Below are positions 9,024 through 18,642 of a stretch of DNA of 64,000 bases, piece after piece (positions within the stretch are counted from its first letter, which is position 1; every line of letters starts with the position of its first letter). Source of the DNA: Natrinema salinisoli. Its GTDB lineage: Archaea > Halobacteriota > Halobacteria > Halobacteriales > Natrialbaceae. The notes beneath the pieces are model-generated. The model was given only the letters and a program-made list of their open reading frames with translations. It did not search any database and was not told where the DNA came from. Both the position numbers and the translations under genes were made by a program. Location of the stretch: the NCBI RefSeq assembly GCF_020405205.1, contig NZ_CP084469.1, positions 186,001-250,000 of the forward strand. The letters are read 5' to 3'.

Positions 9024-10610
9024 TCAGTCGTCGCTTCGCGTCTCCGTCCGGATCCAGCGGTCCCAGAACGAGTCGAACTCGGCTTCGTCTTCGGTGATGC
9101 GGTCCCACGCCGCGAGGCCGCGTTCCGCTCGCGAGCCCGGAATCGTGTTGTCGAGGACGAGTGCGGCGAGCCCGCCGACGGCCATGCCGGTCGAGCCGAT
9201 GATGTAGATCGTGTCGACGACGGCCTGCCCGATGGCTTCGATCAGGACGCCGGTTCCCGCCACGACGCCGAGGGCGCCGACCAGCGAGTCGATGGCCGGC
9301 TCGAGACCGACGGCGTCGCGGAAGGCGATCGTGCTCTCGAAGTTGCCCATGTACGCCGGAATCGCGAGGCCGACGAAGAGGGCGAAGCCGACGACGAAGG
9401 TGTTGCGCGAGGAGTCGAGGTCGACGTGGCGGAGATTGGAGATCCCGACGGCGACGATCTGGCCGAACATGGCGATGAACAGGCCGCCGACGATCGGATC
9501 CGGGATCGTGGCGATCAGTTGCCCGAAGTAGCCGACGAAGCCGACGAACAGCATGATGACCGCGCCGATCTGGACGACGTACCGCGACGCGACGCCGGTC
9601 AGGCCGATCGCGCCGATATTCTCGGAGTAAGAGGTCGAGCCGGCGGTGCCCATCACGCCCGAGAAGACGTTCATCAGTCCCTCCATCCCGATGCCGTGGT
9701 TGATCCGTTTGCCGCTCGGAGCCCCCGAGCCGGTGATGTTGGCCACCGCGTAGTAGTCGCCGATGCTCTCGACGATCGAGGCGAGCACGCCGGCGAACAT
9801 CCCGATGACGAACGCGGTCGTCACCTGTGGGATTCCCCACTGGAAGGGATAGATCGGCAGCAGGGGCTGGGTGTCGGCGACCCGTCCGAGATCGACGAAC
9901 CCCGGATGGCCGCTGGCGATCACGCCGGAGACTGACAGTGCGGCCGCGACGGCCCAGGCGATGATCAGCGCTAGGATGACCGGGTAGAGTCGGAACGCCC
10001 TGTGTTTGACGTCGAGATACTGCGAGAACAGCAGGATGAGCCCGAGCGTGAGGCCGAGCAGCCACCAGCTCTGGTTCGCCGCGGTGATCTGCGGTGCGCC
10101 GAACAGCGACAAGCCGATCAGCGCGATCGTCGGTGCGATAACGACGGGCGAGAGGTACCGTCGGAGCCGGCCGACCAGTCCGAAGTAGCCCATCGCGACT
10201 TCGGCGATCGAGGCGACGATGATCGCCCCCTGTAACTGCAGCAGTGCGGCTTCCCAGCTCGGTTGCCCCGAGACGCCGCCGGCGCTGACGACGCCGACGA
10301 TGGCGAGCGCGGGCGCGAGCATGGAGAACGGCGCGCCCTGCACGATCGGGTACCGGTTGCCGAACGTCGTCTGGGCGAGCGTCGCGATCCCGGAGACGAC
10401 GAAGAACGTCCCGACGAACCGGGCGGTCACACCGGGGGGCATCTCCATCGCCCCGGCCAGTATCAGCGGGACCGCGATGTTCGCGCCGACCATCGTCAGG
10501 TAGTGCTGAATCCCGAGCACCATCGATTCGCCCAGCGGCGGCTGTTCGTCGATTCCGTATTCGATACCGTCACCGACGGATTCGTCAGCGACTGGCTCGT
10601 CCCCCGTCAT
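9024..10610 (-). CDS. NCS2-family xanthine/uracil permease
   Basis: A 528-residue integral membrane protein with about 12-14 hydrophobic segments. It begins after a 25-residue acidic cytoplasmic leader with PLGESMVLGIQHYLTMVGAN, the signature start of nucleobase:cation symporter-2 permeases, and contains the QGAPFSMLAPALA segment where these carriers have a Q-G core motif. The conserved substrate-site region follows near SGAPSGKRINHGIGMEGLMN, with the G-x-x-G-S-T-S segment after it (VMGTAGSTSYSENIGAIGLT). The predicted role is proton- or sodium-coupled uptake of uracil, xanthine or urate. Exact specificity cannot be read from the sequence. It is a single gene. Confidence 0.92.
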   Translation of the reverse strand: MTGDEPVADESVGDGIEYGIDEQPPLGESMVLGIQHYLTMVGANIAVPLILAGAMEMPPGVTARFVGTFFVVSGIATLAQTTFGNRYPIVQGAPFSMLAPALAIVGVVSAGGVSGQPSWEAALLQLQGAIIVASIAEVAMGYFGLVGRLRRYLSPVVIAPTIALIGLSLFGAPQITAANQSWWLLGLTLGLILLFSQYLDVKHRAFRLYPVILALIIAWAVAAALSVSGVIASGHPGFVDLGRVADTQPLLPIYPFQWGIPQVTTAFVIGMFAGVLASIVESIGDYYAVANITGSGAPSGKRINHGIGMEGLMNVFSGVMGTAGSTSYSENIGAIGLTGVASRYVVQIGAVIMLFVGFVGYFGQLIATIPDPIVGGLFIAMFGQIVAVGISNLRHVDLDSSRNTFVVGFALFVGLAIPAYMGNFESTIAFRDAVGLEPAIDSLVGALGVVAGTGVLIEAIGQAVVDTIYIIGSTGMAVGGLAALVLDNTIPGSRAERGLAAWDRITEDEAEFDSFWDRWIRTETRSDD

Positions 10611-10746
10611 CGATTCTCGTCGGATAACGACGAGGGGCGTTCAAAGAGATGTTGATCCGGTTTCTCCGTTCCCGTCGGATGCTCGGACTCGCGAATCGAG
10701 AAACGCGAGCTCCGCCTCGAGGCCGACGGCGGCTCCGACGAGCCTA

Positions 10747-12984
10747 TTACTGTCGTTCCGTCGCCGCGGTCTCGGCCGCAGTTCGAACCGTTTCGACCGA
10801 CAGGGACGAGAGGTCCACCAGTTCGCCGTCGGTTTCGCTCGCGACCAGTTCCGAAAGCCCCGCCCGGGAGTCGTCGCCGGCATCGACGACGATCACGCGA
10901 GTGTCGCTCGCGGCGAGCGCTCGAGCCGCGGTTCGCGTCGCCTCGGTCGGACTCCCGTCGGCGACGTTCGCGCGGCCGTCGGTGACGAGAACGACGACCG
11001 ACGCGTCGGTGTCGGCACGCTCGAGGACCCGCCGCGAGGTTTCGAGGCCGGCCGGTAACGGCGTCCGGTCGCCGGAGGGCAGGTCCTTGAGGTGGCGGGC
11101 GGCCAGCGAGACGCTGTCGGTCGGCGGGAGCAGGACGTCGGCGTCCTCGCCGGCGAAGGCGACGAAGGAGACCTGATCGCGGTGTTCGTAGCTGTCGCGC
11201 AGGAGCTCGAGGACGACGCCCTTGGCGGTCCGCATCGCCGGGCGCATCGAGGCGCTGGCGTCGACGGCGAAGACGATCGTCACCGAGGTGTCGCCGGTGC
11301 GGACGGACTGTCGCAGGTCCCGTTCCTCGACCCGCGATTCGCCGCGGGACGCGGCCGATCGAACCGACGCCGCGGCGTCGATCGCCCCGTCGCCGGACGC
11401 GGGTTCTGTGCGGACGCGAGCGCCTCGGTTGTCCGTGCTCGGTGCCGTGCTCGCTCGAGAGCCCGTTCCGGCCGCGCTCTCAGTGTGTTCAGCGGCCGGC
11501 GTCTCGAGGTCCGGTGCCCGCGCGTCGCCCACGCCGGCTCGCTGCTGACCCGGGACGAGCGGCTGGGTGGTTTCGTCGTCTCCCTCGTCGTCCGGCGAGT
11601 CGTCCGACTCGGAGTCCTGTTCGTTCGAATCGCCGTCCGACCCTCCGTCACCGGCTTCAGCGGGCTGCTGATTCGGCGATGCCGGTCGGTCACCGTCCTC
11701 CGGCTGCTGGCCACCTTCGGTATCGTCGCCATCGGGTTCGGAGTCGTCGCCGCTCGAGTCGCCACCGTCGCCGCCGCCCTCACCGTCGCTCCCGTCGGAA
11801 CCGTCCTCGTCGCCGCTCTCCCGATCGCCGTCCTCACGCTGGCTTCCGTCCTCGGCGTCGGCGCTCGAGTCACCCTCGTCGTTCCCGTCGCCCTCGTCAC
11901 CTGCGTCACCGTCGTCGGACTCGTTTCCCTCGCCTTCCTCAGGCGACTCCTGGTCGAACCGATCCTCGAGCAGGTCGTCGAGATCCGGTTCGTCCTCGAA
12001 GGGCGTACTCCGGAGGCGGTGGGGGAGCGCGTACGTCGCGGCCTCGTGAATGTCGGACTCGATGACCGTTTCCCGGCCCTCGAGGGCGGCCAGCGTCATG
12101 GCGGTTCGAGCCGTCGCCACGTCGCCGCGGTGGCCGTCGACGCCGGCCTCGAGACAGAGCTCGGCGATTTCGGCTTTGAAGTCGGCCGGGAGGTCGACGC
12201 TCGGGAGGCGGTCGCGGGCCGCGGCGAGGTCGTCGCGAAGGGTCTCGACCTCGTCGCTGTACTTCGCCGACGGGTCCGTTCCGTTGTCGCCGTTGACCGC
12301 GAGCGCCCGGTCGATAATCTCGACCCGATCGTCGATCTCCCGGCAGCCCTCGACGCTGGCCTGGAGGGCGAAGCGGTCCCGAAGCTGGGGACGCAAGTCG
12401 CCCTCCTCGGGGTTCATCGTCCCGATGAGGGTGAAATTAGCGGGATGAGAGACGCTGATCCCGTCGCGTTCGACGGTGTTGACGCCGCTCGCGGCCGCGT
12501 CGAGGATCACGTCGACGAGGTGACCGTCCAGCAGGTTGACCTCGTCCACGTAGAGAATACCGCGGTTCGCACGGGCGAGCAACCCTGGATCGAAATCGGC
12601 CTCGCCCGCCAGCGCGTCCTCGACCGAGAGGGTGCCGACCACTCGATCTCGAGTCGCGCCCAGCGGCAGGGTGACGAGCGGGACGGAACGCGCCTCGACC
12701 GGCATGTCCTCGGGGTCGCGGTCGCGACAGTCTTCGCACTGCTGGCTCGCATCGTCGGGCGAACAGCCGTACGGACAGTCCGCGACGGCCCGCTGCTCGG
12801 GGAGGAGATCGACGAGCGCCCGCACGGCGGTGGACTTCGCAGTCCCCTTCTCGCCGACGATGAGGGAGCCGTCAAGGCCGTCGTTTACGGCGACGGCGAG
12901 CAGCACGCGCTTCAACTCGTCCTGTCCGACGATCGCTGGAAAGGGGAGTGACGACAGCTTTTTGTCCTCGGACTCTGCAACCAT
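10747..12984 (-). CDS. ChlI-ChlD fusion: AAA+ and VWA chelatase subunit partner of CobN
   Basis: 745 residues combining a BchI/ChlI-like AAA+ ATPase and a ChlD/CobT-like VWA domain. The Walker A is VGEKGTAKST (about residues 42-51), Walker B is GILYVDEVNLL, and a Cys-rich insertion CPYGCSPDDASQQCEDC in the AAA+ part may bind zinc. A very acidic low-complexity linker (about 320-490) follows, then a VWA domain with MIDAS motif DASAS and VTDGRAN. Such fusions power cobalt insertion by CobN in the late pathway. It is divergent from cobN across only 34 bases, which fits joint regulation. The start at 12984 is supported by a TATA-like TTTAAAAA box 26 bases upstream, giving a leaderless mRNA. Confidence 0.9.
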   Translation of the reverse strand: MVAESEDKKLSSLPFPAIVGQDELKRVLLAVAVNDGLDGSLIVGEKGTAKSTAVRALVDLLPEQRAVADCPYGCSPDDASQQCEDCRDRDPEDMPVEARSVPLVTLPLGATRDRVVGTLSVEDALAGEADFDPGLLARANRGILYVDEVNLLDGHLVDVILDAAASGVNTVERDGISVSHPANFTLIGTMNPEEGDLRPQLRDRFALQASVEGCREIDDRVEIIDRALAVNGDNGTDPSAKYSDEVETLRDDLAAARDRLPSVDLPADFKAEIAELCLEAGVDGHRGDVATARTAMTLAALEGRETVIESDIHEAATYALPHRLRSTPFEDEPDLDDLLEDRFDQESPEEGEGNESDDGDAGDEGDGNDEGDSSADAEDGSQREDGDRESGDEDGSDGSDGEGGGDGGDSSGDDSEPDGDDTEGGQQPEDGDRPASPNQQPAEAGDGGSDGDSNEQDSESDDSPDDEGDDETTQPLVPGQQRAGVGDARAPDLETPAAEHTESAAGTGSRASTAPSTDNRGARVRTEPASGDGAIDAAASVRSAASRGESRVEERDLRQSVRTGDTSVTIVFAVDASASMRPAMRTAKGVVLELLRDSYEHRDQVSFVAFAGEDADVLLPPTDSVSLAARHLKDLPSGDRTPLPAGLETSRRVLERADTDASVVVLVTDGRANVADGSPTEATRTAARALAASDTRVIVVDAGDDSRAGLSELVASETDGELVDLSSLSVETVRTAAETAATERQ

Positions 12985-13018
12985 ACTTGAGCTAATACAA
13001 TAGAGGTTTAAAAACTCG
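12985..13018. promoter_or_regulatory. 34-bp divergent promoter between chlID and cobN
   Basis: The whole space between the two start codons is 34 bases. TTTAAAAA at 13007-13014 is centred about 26 bases upstream of the chlID ATG, the spacing of a haloarchaeal leaderless promoter. For cobN the AT-rich TAATACAA stretch near 12993-13000 lies at the matching distance. A quasi-palindrome CTAATACAATAG (12992-13003) lies between them. Both promoters must overlap, so one bound factor could control both genes. Confidence 0.6.
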
Positions 13019-16000
13019 ATGACAACGATTGGGATCTATACTGCGACGGAGAACGAACTCGGCTCGATCGGCCGGGCCGCCGAGCGTCTCGAGGATATCG
13101 AACTCGAGGTCCGCTCGGAGAGCGACCTCGAGGACGAGGCCGACGTCGAGGAGTTCGTCGAGGAATTGCACGACGCCGCGGCGGCGATCTTCTGGCTGCA
13201 CGGGGCCGAAGACAGCATGCCCGGCTACGACTACGCGACGGGCGCACTCGAAGAGGCGGGCGTGCCGCTGATCGTCAAAGCGACCGGCGACGCCTTCGCG
13301 TTCGAGGACACGACGGTTTCGGACGGGCATCGCGACCGCGTCTACGACTACCTCGAGAAGGGCGGGACGATCAACGTCGCGAACCTGTGTCGGTTCCTCG
13401 CGGCCGAGTACGAGGGCCGCGATATCGAGTACGACGAGCCCACCGAACTCCCCACGGAGGGCGTCTACCACCCCGATCATCCGGGAATCGAGTACGAGGA
13501 CCTGCTCGAAACCCACGACCCGGACAAACCCACGGTCGCCGTCTGGTTTTACGAATCACACTGGACACACGAGAACACCCGCTACGTGGACGCGCAGGTC
13601 CGGGCGCTCGAGGAACAGGGGGCGAACGCCCTGCCGTTCTTCTGTAATCCTGCAACGGACACCGACGAACAGGAAGACGCCGAGTGGGTGACGGACAACT
13701 GGTTGATCGACGACGGCGGGAATTCGATCGTCGACGCCGTGCTCTCCTCGTTCATGTTCTCTCTCTCGATGGACGAGCGCGGCCGCAGCGCCAGCGACGA
13801 AGGCAGCGGTGCGGAGGACGTCTTCCTCGATCGGCTCGGCGTTCCCGTTCTGCAGACGGTCACCACGATGCGCTCGCGGTCGCGCTACGAATCCAGCGAC
13901 ACGGGCGTGATGGGCTTCGAACTCGCCCTCTCCGTGGCGCTGCCGGAGTTCGACGGCAACGTGATCACGCACCCCATTTCCGGCAAGGAGCGAACCGACG
14001 ACGAGGCCGGCATCGGCTCCGCGCCGAAACACCACTTCCCCATCGAGGACCGGATCGACCACGCCACCCGACTGGCGGTCAACTGGGCCGAACTTCGGCA
14101 CACGCCGAACGAGGAGAAACAGGTCGCCGTCGTCCTCCACAACTACCCGCCGAGCGACGACGGGATCGGGACCGCGTTCGGCCTCGACTCGCCGGAGTCG
14201 ACGGTAAATTTGCTCGAGGAACTCGAGGAGCGGGGGTACGATCTCGGTGACGGCATGCCCGACAGCGGGCAGTCGCTCGTCGAGAAGCTGACCGCACAGC
14301 TCACGCTCGAGGACCGGTGGGTCGCGCCGGAGGACGTTCGCGACCTGTCGGTCGACGTGGTCTCCTCGGATACGTACGAAGAGTGGTTCAGCGATACCGA
14401 CGAGCGCTTTCAGGAGAACATCATCGAAGAATGGGGCGACGTACCGGACCGCCCGTTCGCGATTCCGGGCGTCGAGTTCGGGAACGTCCTCGTGACGGTC
14501 CAGCCACCGCGCGGGTTCGGGATGGATCCCTCGAAGGTCTACCACGATTCGAACCTGCAGCCGCCACACGACTACTACGCCTTCTACGGCTGGCTCCGGA
14601 ACACGTTCGAGACTAACGCGGTCGTCCACCTCGGAACCCACGGCAGCCTCGAGTGGCTCCCCGGCAAGACCGTCGGACTTAACGGCGAGAGCGCACCCGA
14701 CCAACTGATCGACGATATCCCGAACGTCTATCCCTACATCGTCAACAACCCCGGCGAAGGAACGCAGGCCAAGCGCCGTTCGTATGCGGCGATCGTCGAC
14801 TACCTGACCCCCGTCATGCGGAACGCGGGCACGTACGACGAGCTTTCAGAACTCGAGGAACTCGCCAACCAGTACCGCGAGGCCGGAATGGAGGACGCCC
14901 GGAGCGACGACGGCGAACACCTCGCGGATCTCATGCGGGAGAAAGTCGAGGAACTCGACCTCGCCGTCGAGTTAGGTATCACCGGCACGATCGACGAGAA
15001 GACCGACGTTCGCGGGCCCGACGAGGCCGGTTCGACGCTCGCGGAAGGCGATATCGAGGGAGACGAGGTCGATATCGACGAACTGGTCGAACGGATCCAC
15101 GAGTACCTCACGGACGTGAAGACGACCCAGATCAGGCTCGGGCTGCACACCATGTCCGAGCCGCCGGAGGGCGAGCGCCTGACCGAGTATCTGGTCGCCT
15201 TGACGCGCCTCGAGAACCCTGGCGCGCCGAGCCTGCGCGAGAGCGTGGCCGGCGCGTTGGGCGTCGACTACCAGACGATGCTCGACTCGCCCGGCGAGTA
15301 CGCTGAGGACCTCGGAATGACGCACGCCGAGGCCGCGGACATCGTCTACGAGACCAGCGTCGACCTGATCGAGACGCTCGCCGAGCACGACTTCGACATC
15401 CCGGTCTCGGAGCGCGAGGCGGGGCCGGACGACGAGGTGAACATGAATCTCCTCGTGGTCGACCTCGAGACGATCGGCGACGGGCGCGCGAAATCCGGCG
15501 CGCACAACGATCTCCGGGAGGCTCTGGCCTACATCTGCGAGGAGGCCCAGCCCCGCGTACAGGGCGCGGAGGACGAGATTCCCCGCACTGCAGACGCGCT
15601 CTCGGGCGAGTACGTGCCGCCGGGCGGCTCCGGCGCGCCGACCCGCGGCGGGGTGGACCTGCTGCCGACCGCGCGGAACTTCTACACGCTCGACCCGCGC
15701 AAGGTGCCGGCGAAGGCCGCCTGGCAGGTCGGCAGCGAGGTCGCGGAGGGCGTCCTCGAGCGCCACCACAGCGAAAACGACGAGTACCCCGAGGAGATCG
15801 GCGTGGTCGCCTGGGGGACGCCGACCGTGCGCACCCGCGGCGAGACCATCGCCCAGGTGCTCGCGATGATGGGCGTCGAACCGCAGTGGACCGACGCTGG
15901 ACGGATCGACGACGTCGAACCGATTCCGCTCGAGGAGCTCGACCGACCCCGAATCGACGTGACGACGCGCGTCTCCGGGCTCTTCCGGGACGCGTTCCCG

Positions 16001-16915
16001 GCCGCGGCGGGCGTCATCCACGACGCCGTCGACGCGGTCGTCGACCTCGACGAGCCCCACGAGATGAACTACGTGAAGAAACACGTCGAGGAGGAGCAGG
16101 CGGAACTCGAAGAAGAAGAGGGCCTCGACGAATCGGATGCACGAAAAGCGGCGAAACACCGCGTCTTTACGACCCGGCCCGGCGGCTACGGTGCCGGGAC
16201 GAACAAGGCCGTCGACGAGGGCAACTGGGACGACCGCTCCGATCTGGCCGAGGTGTACGTCCAGTGGGGCGGCTACGCGATGGGGTCGAGGGGGCGCGTC
16301 TCGGACGCCCACAACGCCTTCGAACGTCGGCTTTCGAGCGTCGACGCGACGGTCAAGATCGAGGACACGATGGAACAGGACGAGTTCGACTCCTCGGACT
16401 GGTACGCCTTCCACGGCGGCTTCATCTCCGCCGTCTCGGAGATCTCGGGCGAAGAACCCGCCTCCTACGTCGGCGACTCCTCCGATCCGGACAACGTCGA
16501 CGTCTACACGAACGAGGAGAAGGTCCGCAAGGCGATGCGCTCGCGCGTGCTGAATCCCGACTGGCTCGAGTCCATGGAGGACCACGGCTACAAGGGCGCG
16601 GGCGACCTCTCGACGACGGTCGACGTGACGCTGGGCTGGGATGCCACCACTGGCGTCGTGAGCGACACCCTCTGGGAGGAGGTCGCCGAGAAGTTCGCCT
16701 TCGACGAGGATCGGCAGGACTGGATGCGCGACGTCAATCCGTGGGCGCTCGAGTCCATCACGGACACCCTGCTCGAGGCGGTCGAGCGGGACCTCTGGGA
16801 CGCCGACGACGAGACGATCGACCGACTGCGCGATCTCAATCTCGAGGTCGAGGGCGATCTCGAGGCGCGGACGACCAACGAGGGCGTCGGCGCGGAGGCG
16901 TCGACCGATGACTAA
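13019..16915 (+). CDS. cobN: Cobaltochelatase large subunit CobN
   Basis: The 1298-residue length matches the CobN/BchH family. Recognisable features are NIANLCRFLA-like segment (TINVANLCRFLAAEYEG near 120), VNWAELRHTPNEEKQVAVVL, HLGTHGSLEWLPGKT (around 541) and the C-terminal block with GGYAMGSRGRVSD. With the ATPase partner it inserts Co2+ into hydrogenobyrinic acid a,c-diamide in the aerobic/late route. It heads the cobN-cbiC-cbiE gene set and diverges from chlID. A charged coiled stretch (EEEQAELEEEEGLDESD) lies near residue 1025. It is cytoplasmic. The start ATG sits directly after the 34-base divergent promoter. Confidence 0.95.
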   Translation: MTTIGIYTATENELGSIGRAAERLEDIELEVRSESDLEDEADVEEFVEELHDAAAAIFWLHGAEDSMPGYDYATGALEEAGVPLIVKATGDAFAFEDTTVSDGHRDRVYDYLEKGGTINVANLCRFLAAEYEGRDIEYDEPTELPTEGVYHPDHPGIEYEDLLETHDPDKPTVAVWFYESHWTHENTRYVDAQVRALEEQGANALPFFCNPATDTDEQEDAEWVTDNWLIDDGGNSIVDAVLSSFMFSLSMDERGRSASDEGSGAEDVFLDRLGVPVLQTVTTMRSRSRYESSDTGVMGFELALSVALPEFDGNVITHPISGKERTDDEAGIGSAPKHHFPIEDRIDHATRLAVNWAELRHTPNEEKQVAVVLHNYPPSDDGIGTAFGLDSPESTVNLLEELEERGYDLGDGMPDSGQSLVEKLTAQLTLEDRWVAPEDVRDLSVDVVSSDTYEEWFSDTDERFQENIIEEWGDVPDRPFAIPGVEFGNVLVTVQPPRGFGMDPSKVYHDSNLQPPHDYYAFYGWLRNTFETNAVVHLGTHGSLEWLPGKTVGLNGESAPDQLIDDIPNVYPYIVNNPGEGTQAKRRSYAAIVDYLTPVMRNAGTYDELSELEELANQYREAGMEDARSDDGEHLADLMREKVEELDLAVELGITGTIDEKTDVRGPDEAGSTLAEGDIEGDEVDIDELVERIHEYLTDVKTTQIRLGLHTMSEPPEGERLTEYLVALTRLENPGAPSLRESVAGALGVDYQTMLDSPGEYAEDLGMTHAEAADIVYETSVDLIETLAEHDFDIPVSEREAGPDDEVNMNLLVVDLETIGDGRAKSGAHNDLREALAYICEEAQPRVQGAEDEIPRTADALSGEYVPPGGSGAPTRGGVDLLPTARNFYTLDPRKVPAKAAWQVGSEVAEGVLERHHSENDEYPEEIGVVAWGTPTVRTRGETIAQVLAMMGVEPQWTDAGRIDDVEPIPLEELDRPRIDVTTRVSGLFRDAFPAAAGVIHDAVDAVVDLDEPHEMNYVKKHVEEEQAELEEEEGLDESDARKAAKHRVFTTRPGGYGAGTNKAVDEGNWDDRSDLAEVYVQWGGYAMGSRGRVSDAHNAFERRLSSVDATVKIEDTMEQDEFDSSDWYAFHGGFISAVSEISGEEPASYVGDSSDPDNVDVYTNEEKVRKAMRSRVLNPDWLESMEDHGYKGAGDLSTTVDVTLGWDATTGVVSDTLWEEVAEKFAFDEDRQDWMRDVNPWALESITDTLLEAVERDLWDADDETIDRLRDLNLEVEGDLEARTTNEGVGAEASTDD

Positions 16916-16975
16916 CGACGAACGCGAACGCGTTCGGCCGACGGACGATATGCGAGGCCCGGAGAGTGATTCCCG

Positions 16976-17728
16976 ATGAGTGACCAGCAACAGGAGTTCG
17001 AGAACGAGTACGCGGATCTGGGCGCAACGACGCAGAACGCGATGGACATCGCCGAGACGAGCATGGACATCGTCCGGCAGTTCGTGCCGGACGAGACGTT
17101 GGCCGATCGGGTCCGCCAGAAGTCGGTCCACTCGATGGGCGACATCGAGTTCCAGCACCTGATCGAGTTCACCGGGAGCGACGAACTCGGGGACGACGAG
17201 GACGCTCCGGTTCGGGCCGGCGCTCGAGCCGTCCTCGACGAGGCGACGATCGTGACCGACATCACGATGTCGAAGGCCGGCATCACGGGCCGCGGCCACA
17301 ACTGCGAGAAGCGCAAGGCGATCGGCAACGGCGCGGAGCTGGCCGAAGAGACGGGGATGACCCGGACCGCGGCTTCGGTGCTCGAGCTCGACAAACAGGG
17401 CGTCTACGACGGCGCGATCGCGACGATCGGCAACGCGCCGACGGCTGCCTTCGCGCTGGCGGACTGCATCGAGGACGGCACTCGGCCGGCCGCGATCGTC
17501 GCGACACCCGTCGGCTTCGTCAAGGCCGAGGAGAGCCGCCAGCGAATCCGCGAGGTCAGCGAGGAGTACGACGTCCCGGCGATCACGAACGTCGGCCGGC
17601 GCGGCGGCAGCGGCCTCGCCGCAGCGCTGACGAACGAACTGATCCACGTCGCGAAGGACGTCCGGACCGACGAGATCGACCTCGAGCTCGACACCGAAAC
17701 GCGGGCCGCGGACGGCCGGAACCGATGA
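16976..17728 (+). CDS. cbiC: Precorrin-8X / cobalt-precorrin-8 methylmutase
   Basis: 250 residues, CbiC/CobH family. The family signatures HSMGDIEFQHLIEF, TDITMSKAGI, IGNAPTAAFALADCI and AAIVATPVGFVKAEESR are intact. The enzyme moves the C11 methyl group to C12, giving (cobalt-)hydrogenobyrinate. The conserved His of the family is present in VHSMGD (about residue 51). It lies 60 bases after cobN, and its stop overlaps the cbiE start by ATGA, so cbiC and cbiE are co-translated. The C-terminal tail after VAKDVRTDEID is acidic and dispensable-looking. Confidence 0.95.
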   Translation: MSDQQQEFENEYADLGATTQNAMDIAETSMDIVRQFVPDETLADRVRQKSVHSMGDIEFQHLIEFTGSDELGDDEDAPVRAGARAVLDEATIVTDITMSKAGITGRGHNCEKRKAIGNGAELAEETGMTRTAASVLELDKQGVYDGAIATIGNAPTAAFALADCIEDGTRPAAIVATPVGFVKAEESRQRIREVSEEYDVPAITNVGRRGGSGLAAALTNELIHVAKDVRTDEIDLELDTETRAADGRNR

Positions 17729-18519
17729 GCGGCGAGTACGACCTCGACGCGGGACCGGATCCGGCCAGGTTCGCGGCGGGGGCAGCCGAGCCGGACATCG
17801 ACGAAGCGACGGACGACCCGGTCTACGCCGTCGGCGTCGGCCCGGGAAACACCGAGTATCTCACCCCGCGAGGCGAGCGGGCGATTCGCGAGGCGGACGT
17901 CGTCATCGGCTTCACGACCGTCGTGGAGTTCGTCGAGGACGAGACGGACGCCGACCTGCTGACCTGCGGCTACAAGGACGAGGCCGAAGCGCTCGAGGAA
18001 TTCGGCGAGCGCGTCGCCGCCGGCGAGTCGGGGACTGCTGTCGCGATGGGCGATCCAAACCACTCGGGATACCAGTTCGTCGGGAAGGTACAGGACACGG
18101 TAGAGCGCCACGATACCGAAATTCCGGTTCGCATCGTTCCCGGTATCTCGTCGCTCCAGATGGCGGCGAGCCGCGCCCGGACACCGATGGAAGATACCGA
18201 GTTCGTCACGCTCCACAAGAGCGGCGACCTCGAGTCGGACATGGATCGGCTCGCTGCCGCCGTGGACGACCGCCACCTGCTGGTGCTCCCGCGGCCGTAC
18301 GATCGGATGCCAGGCGATATCGCGGACTTCCTGCTCGAACACGGTGCCGACCCCGATCTCGAGGCGCTGGTGCTCGAGAAGCTCACCCACGACGACGAGC
18401 AGATCCACCGGTTTACGCTCGCGGAACTGGCCGAGCACGCCGGCGGGAGCGGGAAAGAGGACACACCGTTTTCCGATCTGGTCGTGCTCGCGGTTCGACA
18501 GCCGATCTCCGTGGGATAG
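17725..18519 (+). CDS. cbiE: Cobalt-precorrin-7 (C5)-methyltransferase CbiE
   Basis: 264 residues. An N-terminal acidic extension of about 33 residues precedes a tetrapyrrole methylase fold with VYAVGVGPGNTEYLTPR, the SAM loop AMGDPNHSGYQ and IVPGISSLQMAASR. CbiE adds a methyl at C5 and works with CbiT, which is encoded separately at 24614. It overlaps cbiC by four bases. The sequence ends cleanly at a conserved VVLAVRQP strand. The separate CbiE and CbiT arrangement is typical of the archaeal pathway, whereas CobL is a fusion. Confidence 0.93.
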   Translation: MSGEYDLDAGPDPARFAAGAAEPDIDEATDDPVYAVGVGPGNTEYLTPRGERAIREADVVIGFTTVVEFVEDETDADLLTCGYKDEAEALEEFGERVAAGESGTAVAMGDPNHSGYQFVGKVQDTVERHDTEIPVRIVPGISSLQMAASRARTPMEDTEFVTLHKSGDLESDMDRLAAAVDDRHLLVLPRPYDRMPGDIADFLLEHGADPDLEALVLEKLTHDDEQIHRFTLAELAEHAGGSGKEDTPFSDLVVLAVRQPISVG

Positions 18520-18612
18520 GCGTCGTATTCGTGTTTCGGACGATTTCAGGGGCACATCTCTCACCGTTCTCTTCCCACGATCGAATCGTTCGAAGCCGTT
18601 AAATTAGAAATG

Positions 18613-18618
18613 TTTATC
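18613..18618 (+). promoter_or_regulatory. TATA-like box deciding the ICMT-family start
   Basis: TTTATC is centred about 27 bases before the ATG at 18643, which fits a leaderless transcript and argues against the in-frame ATG at 18610, which would place the box inside the coding region. Confidence 0.5.
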
Positions 18619-18642
18619 AGAAATCACTTCGCGCATGCAGCT

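Noticed and set aside
11092-12951. 619-codon plus-strand ORF opposite chlID
   Set aside because: It mirrors the acidic linker and AAA+ domain on the other strand; no family pattern is visible in its own translation.
14972-17647. 891-codon minus-strand ORF opposite cobN and cbiC
   Set aside because: Shadow of two well-conserved genes; its composition lacks the acidic haloarchaeal signature.
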